Of a DNA stretch of 11,064 nucleotides, positions 8,901 to 11,064 are shown one piece after another (position 1 is the stretch's first letter; each line of letters starts with the position of its first letter). Both the position numbers and the translations under genes were made by a program. Location: the NCBI GenBank assembly GCA_910577415.1, contig CAJTLK010000062.1:1-11064 (forward strand), in the 5' to 3' direction. The notes beneath the pieces are model-generated. The model saw only the letters and a program-made list of their open reading frames with translations. It made no database searches and was not told where the DNA came from. Source of the stretch: an uncultured Oscillospiraceae bacterium. Its GTDB lineage: Bacteria > Bacillota > Clostridia > Oscillospirales > Oscillospiraceae.

Positions 8901-10043
8901 GGACGGTATGTAGAGACCTGGGGCGATCTGGAGCTTTTGTCTATGAAGGTAAATTACCTGTCGGGCGAGCCCCTGAAAGCAGGGGAGAGGGAGCGGTATT
9001 TTGTTCCCGCAGTGAACACAAAGGCAGAGAGCGTTTATTCCCATGCCCTCCGGGCCATTCGCTGCGTTTTGGACCGGGGGGTAGGAGAACATGGGCTTTT
9101 AAAGATGGGGAGCGGGGACTGGAACGACGGTATGAATGCGGTGGGCGCCAAGGGAAAAGGGGAGAGCGTTTGGCTTACCTTGTTTGCGGTGGCTGTCCTG
9201 GACGGCTTTTTACCATTGGCACGATACTGTGAAGATAAGCAGGCGGAGGAGCTTTGCCTCACATGGGCCGCGCAGCTGCGAAAAGCGGCGGAGAATGCCT
9301 GGGATGGAGATTGGTTTCTCCGTGGGTGGTATGATGACGGAAAACCATTGGGAAGCCATACTTCTGATGCCTGTCAGCTGGACTCCATCCCCCAGAGCTG
9401 GGCGGTGTTGGCCGGAGTAGACCGGGAAAAGTGCGGGATCGCCCTTACCTCCGCGCTGGAGCGGCTCTTTGACCAAAAGGAAGGGTTGATGAAGCTTTTC
9501 GCTCCGGCCTATAACGATGGCCCTGAGCGTCCGGGGTATATCCGCGCCTATGTGCCCGGGGTGCGGGAAAACGGGGGACAGTATACCCATGCGGCTGCCT
9601 GGGCGGCGCTGGCCTGCTTTCGTTTGGAACGAACGGAGGACGGGTATGATCTGCTCCGTGCGCTGCTGCCCTCCACACATCCTCAGGAGGTTTATAAGGC
9701 GGAACCCTATGTGCTCGCCGGGGATGTATACTCTCATCCAGACCATTTGGGCCGGGGCGGGTGGAGCTGGTATACCGGCGCGGCTGGATGGTATTATCAG
9801 GCGGCTGTCGGCGGGCTGCTTGGGATAACGGTAAAGGGCGGATATCTTACCGTTTTGCCCCAGCTGCCGGACTCCTGGCCCGGATGGTCAGCCCAATGGC
9901 GGGAGAAGGATCGGCGGTTAAACATTACGGTCCGCCGTGGGCAGAAGCGGGAAACACGGCTGGATGGGCTTGCGGTGGAGAGAGTAGAGCTTAGGAGCCT
10001 GACGGGGGAGCACGCCTTAGAGGTTACAGTGGAGGAAAAGTAA
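2913..10043 (+). CDS. Cyclic beta-1,2-glucan synthase-type protein (GT84 + GH189-like + GH94), 2376 aa
   Basis: This membrane protein is expected to build linear beta-1,2-glucan from UDP-glucose, cyclise it and adjust chain length by phosphorolysis; ChvB/NdvB-type proteins of Rhizobiales are relatives, usually about 2800 residues. The start is ATG 2913, just after GGGGGAGAGG; an in-frame TTG at 2826 lacks a ribosome binding site. Seen: a charged helical N-terminus; membrane segments near 262-316; a GT84 domain with TLDSDT (Asp472, Asp474), LSHDLLEG (Asp586) and RWTRGDW (620-626); membrane segments near 665-710, 720-755 and 787-830; a GH189/glucoamylase-like part with LYNWYD (928-933), WGISESGF (Glu1104) and FMSHHLGM (1195-1202); a GH94-like sandwich from about 1279; WAYGVSGDLPIALA near 1572; a second sandwich with NPRFG near 1730; then the GH94 barrel with YGFRDQLQD (1929-1937), QHWWHE (1967-1972), GDWNDGMN (2068-2075, general-acid Asp), RENGGQYTHA (2218-2227) and GRGGWSWYTG (2280-2289). 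No frameshift or missing catalytic motif is visible. Product chemistry is inferred from family. Confidence 0.9.
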   Translation: MDALELGRKTSGGLCPEGLYQGKRLAGEIKKALREMEAVRTRLSRCSWERLPGAVEWLLDNAYLARRAGLAAQDDLRRGKRLRRTGKTAYIQALARAVVEKMPECDRDTLAQYLAGVQETTPMTEEELSLFLPALRGTMCLRLAEVCEKLEADPEQEGLTEEVAAVFTGLRTLTSANPEAILEGASAVEQTLRKDPAGVYADMDEATRARYRQQICRLARKLGAGEKETAERALVLAGGGSGEERHIGWFLFRRPLGGHKKRPAGALYVALILLPTLSLALWLGFTLESWALFLLLLLPASDLMKNLVDFFAVRIIRPRPVLRMALKEGVPIEGRTLCVIAGLLTGPGSGDDYAALLERYRLANRDCGEELRFGLLADLPDRGAPMGEEHRKWVKRAEEAVKALNEKHGGGFYLLFRQPTFQSSDERYVGWERKRGALLELTRLLRGQTSGLQVRAGDRKALTGTKYVITLDSDTALNVGTARELVGAMLHPLNRPQLDPKRRVVSEGYGLLQPRVGVELSAANRSQFSRIFAGQGGIDPYGGTCSDVYHDLFDRGTYTGKGIFDVEVFSKCLDGRFPQGRVLSHDLLEGAYLHAGLLEDVELTDGYPYKVTSYFSRLHRWTRGDWQLLPWLGRRVKREDGSREENPLSSVDRWKIFDNLRRSLSPIFTLTALLLGMCHSGPALGAAAALAIVSAWSNLLLSGADLAFRGGVGLHRRYHSTVIAGLGGMILQTLVQLLFLPYQAWICTSAICTALWRCLVSHRKLLEWTTAADTERKKDDLLANYKAQWPAVAVGAFAMAFATLPAGAAIGLVWAASPIFAWALSRPVQESRGAAEEDRPFLLHQASLIWNYFYDWLQSEDHWLPPDNVQIKPWLGPARRTSPTNIGMALLSCVAAVDLELIGRVQAAERIGHMLDTMEALEKWNGHLYNWYDTSNCEPLRPRYVSTVDSGNLRGCLIALREALYEWGEGELARRAERLSDAMALSPLFDKERKLFSIGYDVEKEEFTAGWYDLMASEARLASYVAAALGEVEPRHWRRLGRGLVGDNDYCGMASWTGTMFEYFMPNLLLPCEPGSLMYESLSFCVYVQKRRGAKTKTPWGISESGFYAFDPGMAYQYKAHGVQALGLKRGLDKELVVAPYASFLTLLLAPRSAGRNLRRLRDMGLEGLYGLYEAVDFTPNHLMPGEKWAVVRSFMSHHLGMSLVAIDNALNGNIMQTRFLRDCSMGAFRELLQEKVPVGAPVMRPDRSAVPERVRPIWQSQFCWSGKGYDLASPASQLFSNGLVTALCTDCGAVELTDDRGETPVLTHFRERYAPAGVSFFYRSEQGELTALTGAPLFGGGKFGWSFDGGGATWTVKQKDMTARLRLLLPKGERGALWRLEIEGVSGGEVICYLEPALARRTDYLAHPAYSKLSIESRSLDRGVSFARRPREGERRSTLVVLWDREEAAFDTSRETALGRGGLRRLEQALDAPAQMRVGAVLDPCLLARFPLGQQRRHSLRLAIGVEDGEELAQKTATAVLAAPDQTTGLLDGMLRSLQLSAEDGRRAMELLSALKFPPPKEKNTPQAALWAYGVSGDLPIALAATSDNIDKENRFPLAAHTLLKSCGFYFDLVYLLDDGGNYLRPQKNGLLEHIKALGLEGELGKKGGIHMIERPPAETVSPWDDWAAVNLSDKGNWKREGIAPTQPPEQHCRLKEKLPEWRFGPEGEFTLQMRGELPSVGWSQLLVNPRFGCLIDETGAGHLWQGNAREAPITAWNNDPLSVGGPEWFLLAWQGETHSLFADGDALPTTMTYGFGWARWEKVWPGGTVRTTVFVPWEEDRRLLCVELPQGAGELRHITKGRKSASFSFAQRLYLATGANGTSRWDGQEWDGLFSDTEERWRRQVFSLTVETPDSELNNYLNGWCLYQVVACRLLGRTSHYQNGGAYGFRDQLQDTLALLTVAPEWTKEQLLRSCAHQFEQGDVQHWWHEVGEETNRGVRTRISDDLLWLPYALGRYVETWGDLELLSMKVNYLSGEPLKAGERERYFVPAVNTKAESVYSHALRAIRCVLDRGVGEHGLLKMGSGDWNDGMNAVGAKGKGESVWLTLFAVAVLDGFLPLARYCEDKQAEELCLTWAAQLRKAAENAWDGDWFLRGWYDDGKPLGSHTSDACQLDSIPQSWAVLAGVDREKCGIALTSALERLFDQKEGLMKLFAPAYNDGPERPGYIRAYVPGVRENGGQYTHAAAWAALACFRLERTEDGYDLLRALLPSTHPQEVYKAEPYVLAGDVYSHPDHLGRGGWSWYTGAAGWYYQAAVGGLLGITVKGGYLTVLPQLPDSWPGWSAQWREKDRRLNITVRRGQKRETRLDGLAVERVELRSLTGEHALEVTVEEK

Positions 10044-10063
10044 AGGGATAATGTAAGATGGAC

Positions 10064-10092
10064 TTTCCAAAAAGCGGAAAATGTTGTATACT
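10064..10092 (+). promoter_or_regulatory. Candidate promoter of the M16-family gene
   Basis: TTTCCA (10064-10069, four of six bases matching TTGACA) and TATACT (10087-10092, five of six matching TATAAT) are 17 bases apart in the gap after the glucan synthase gene. A start near 10099 gives a leader of about 70 bases. TTTCC (10064-10068) and GGAAA (10076-10080) form a small inverted repeat over the -35, which could be an operator or chance. No convincing terminator for the upstream gene is visible here, so readthrough is also possible. Confidence 0.45.
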
Positions 10093-10110
10093 ATCACCTA
10101 AGAGCGTGTC

Positions 10111-10134
10111 CCGGCAGAATGGACGACGTGCCGG
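10111..10134 (+). other. Inverted repeat in the leader of the M16-family gene
   Basis: CCGGCA (10111-10116) and TGCCGG (10129-10134) are exact reverse complements around a 12-base loop, located between the candidate promoter and the ribosome binding site. There is no T run after it, so it is not an obvious terminator. It could be an RNA hairpin in the leader or a binding site; the evidence is the symmetry alone. Confidence 0.25.
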
Positions 10135-10167
10135 AGCGCCCTTTACCCAGGAAAGGAAGGTGCCTCT

Positions 10168-11064
10168 ATGAGCGCCGTCACTCGAACGCAACTGCTGCCC
10201 GGCGTATTTCTCACGTCGGTCCACACCAAGAAATTCAAATCATCCACCCTGTCAATAGCTCTGCTGACTCCTTTACGGCAGGAGACGGCTGCGGTGAATG
10301 CCCTGATCCCGTATCTGCTTCGCCGGGGCAGTGAGGCCCATCCCGACATGATCTCCCTGTCGGCGGCTTTGGATCAGCTCTATGGAGGTTCTATCGAACC
10401 CGCCGTCCGAAAGAAGGGAGAGACCCACTGTCTGGGCTTTGTGGGCAGCTTTCTGGACGACTCCTATACTCTGGACGGAGGAAAGGTGTTACCCCAGGCC
10501 GCCGGGCTGATGGGGGAGCTTTTGCTCCGGCCCTATACCCGGGAAGGAGCCTTCTGTCCTGATTACACCCGTCAGGAGAAGGCAAATTTGGTGGATCGGA
10601 TCCGGGCAGAGATCAATGAAAAGCGGCAGTACGCCTCTGCCCGGGTGGTGGAGGAAATGTGTGCCGGAGAAGCATACGGCGTCAACCGGCTTGGCCGGGA
10701 GAGCGAGGTGGGGGCCATTACCCCGCAGTCGGCCTGGGCACAGTATCAAAAGCTGCTGGCCCACTCCCGGCTGGAGATATATTACTGTGGTTCGACAGAG
10801 GTCAACGAGGTGTGCTTTATCCTTCAGCGGGCATTGTCAGGACTGCCTCGTGAGGGCGGCTACCAGTTGGAGGAACCTGTCGTGATCCCTGCCGCAAAGG
10901 CACCCCGCAGGGTAGAAGAGCGGCTGGACGTGGCCCAGGGCAAACTGACCATGGGGTTCCGCACCGGAGGGATCACTGCGGCGTCGGCGGATTACCCGGC
11001 TTTGGTGCTATGTAATGCCCTCTATGGCGGGACCACCACCTCCAAGCTCTTTCTCAATGTGCGG
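10168..11064 (+). CDS. M16-family (insulinase-like) protein of YmfF type, N-terminal 299 residues (runs off right edge)
   Basis: The frame is open from ATG 10168, preceded by AGGAAGG six bases away, to the window edge. The pattern is that of the YmfF/YfmF group of M16B peptidases, usually about 420 residues: an N-terminal half with YLLRRGSEAHPD (about residues 51-62), then ALDQLYGGSIEP, a helical stretch with RQEKANLVDRIRAEINEKRQ, and GEAYGVNRLGRE near 168-179, followed by IYYCGS and the start of the second repeat near GKLTMGFRTGG. Where active M16 enzymes carry the zinc motif HxxEH, this protein reads NALIPYLLRRGS, so the metal ligands are missing. Such proteins usually work beside an active partner (YmfH type), often encoded next downstream, which would lie outside the window. 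Databases link the group to EF-P modification in some Firmicutes, but nothing here tests that. No signal peptide is visible, so it is likely cytoplasmic. Confidence 0.88.
   Translation, partial: MSAVTRTQLLPGVFLTSVHTKKFKSSTLSIALLTPLRQETAAVNALIPYLLRRGSEAHPDMISLSAALDQLYGGSIEPAVRKKGETHCLGFVGSFLDDSYTLDGGKVLPQAAGLMGELLLRPYTREGAFCPDYTRQEKANLVDRIRAEINEKRQYASARVVEEMCAGEAYGVNRLGRESEVGAITPQSAWAQYQKLLAHSRLEIYYCGSTEVNEVCFILQRALSGLPREGGYQLEEPVVIPAAKAPRRVEERLDVAQGKLTMGFRTGGITAASADYPALVLCNALYGGTTTSKLFLNVR

Noticed and set aside
890..10055. Direct repeat GGGATAATGTA at 890-900 and 10045-10055
   Set aside because: Several 11-base matches are expected by chance in 11 kb, and the two sites lie in different contexts relative to genes.

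Overview
The window looks like chromosomal DNA from a GC-rich, Gram-positive, anaerobic-type Firmicute. The best guess is a gut Oscillospiraceae or related Eubacteriales member. This is an inference from strong GGAGG-type ribosome binding sites, G/C-rich third codon positions, a YmfF-type M16 protein, and a Firmicute-style glycerol kinase beside a cyclic glucan synthase. No mobile element, CRISPR array, tRNA or rRNA was seen. Two genes run off the ends of the window.

Left part (1-2766, all minus strand). In transcription order this holds glpK (glycerol kinase), a 90-residue protein with 14 cysteines in its first 25 residues, a perfect GC hairpin, a 33-codon small ORF with a near-consensus Shine-Dalgarno, and the first 252 codons of comEC (DNA-uptake channel). 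The small ORF ends 8 bases inside comEC, so the two are probably translationally coupled. The spacing would allow one transcript from glpK to comEC, possibly attenuated at the hairpin.

Middle (2767-10043). A 146-bp divergent intergenic region separates glpK from one very large plus-strand gene of 2376 codons. It encodes a membrane-embedded, three-part cyclic beta-1,2-glucan synthase-type protein: a GT84 glycosyltransferase, membrane segments, a GH189/glucoamylase-like central domain and a C-terminal GH94 phosphorylase-type domain. The key motifs of the GT84 and GH94 parts are intact, so it should be able to polymerise, cyclise and trim a beta-1,2-glucan.

Right part (10044-11064). A 124-bp gap with a plausible promoter and a small inverted repeat leads into the first 299 codons of an M16 peptidase-family protein of the YmfF type. 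It lacks the zinc-binding HxxEH motif, so it is probably the non-catalytic partner of a peptidase that would lie downstream.

The genes do not form one obvious pathway. The points most worth a second look are the coupled small ORF before comEC, the Cys/His-rich protein, the glycerol kinase lacking the expected HPr-phosphorylated histidine, and the cyclic glucan synthase in a Gram-positive setting.
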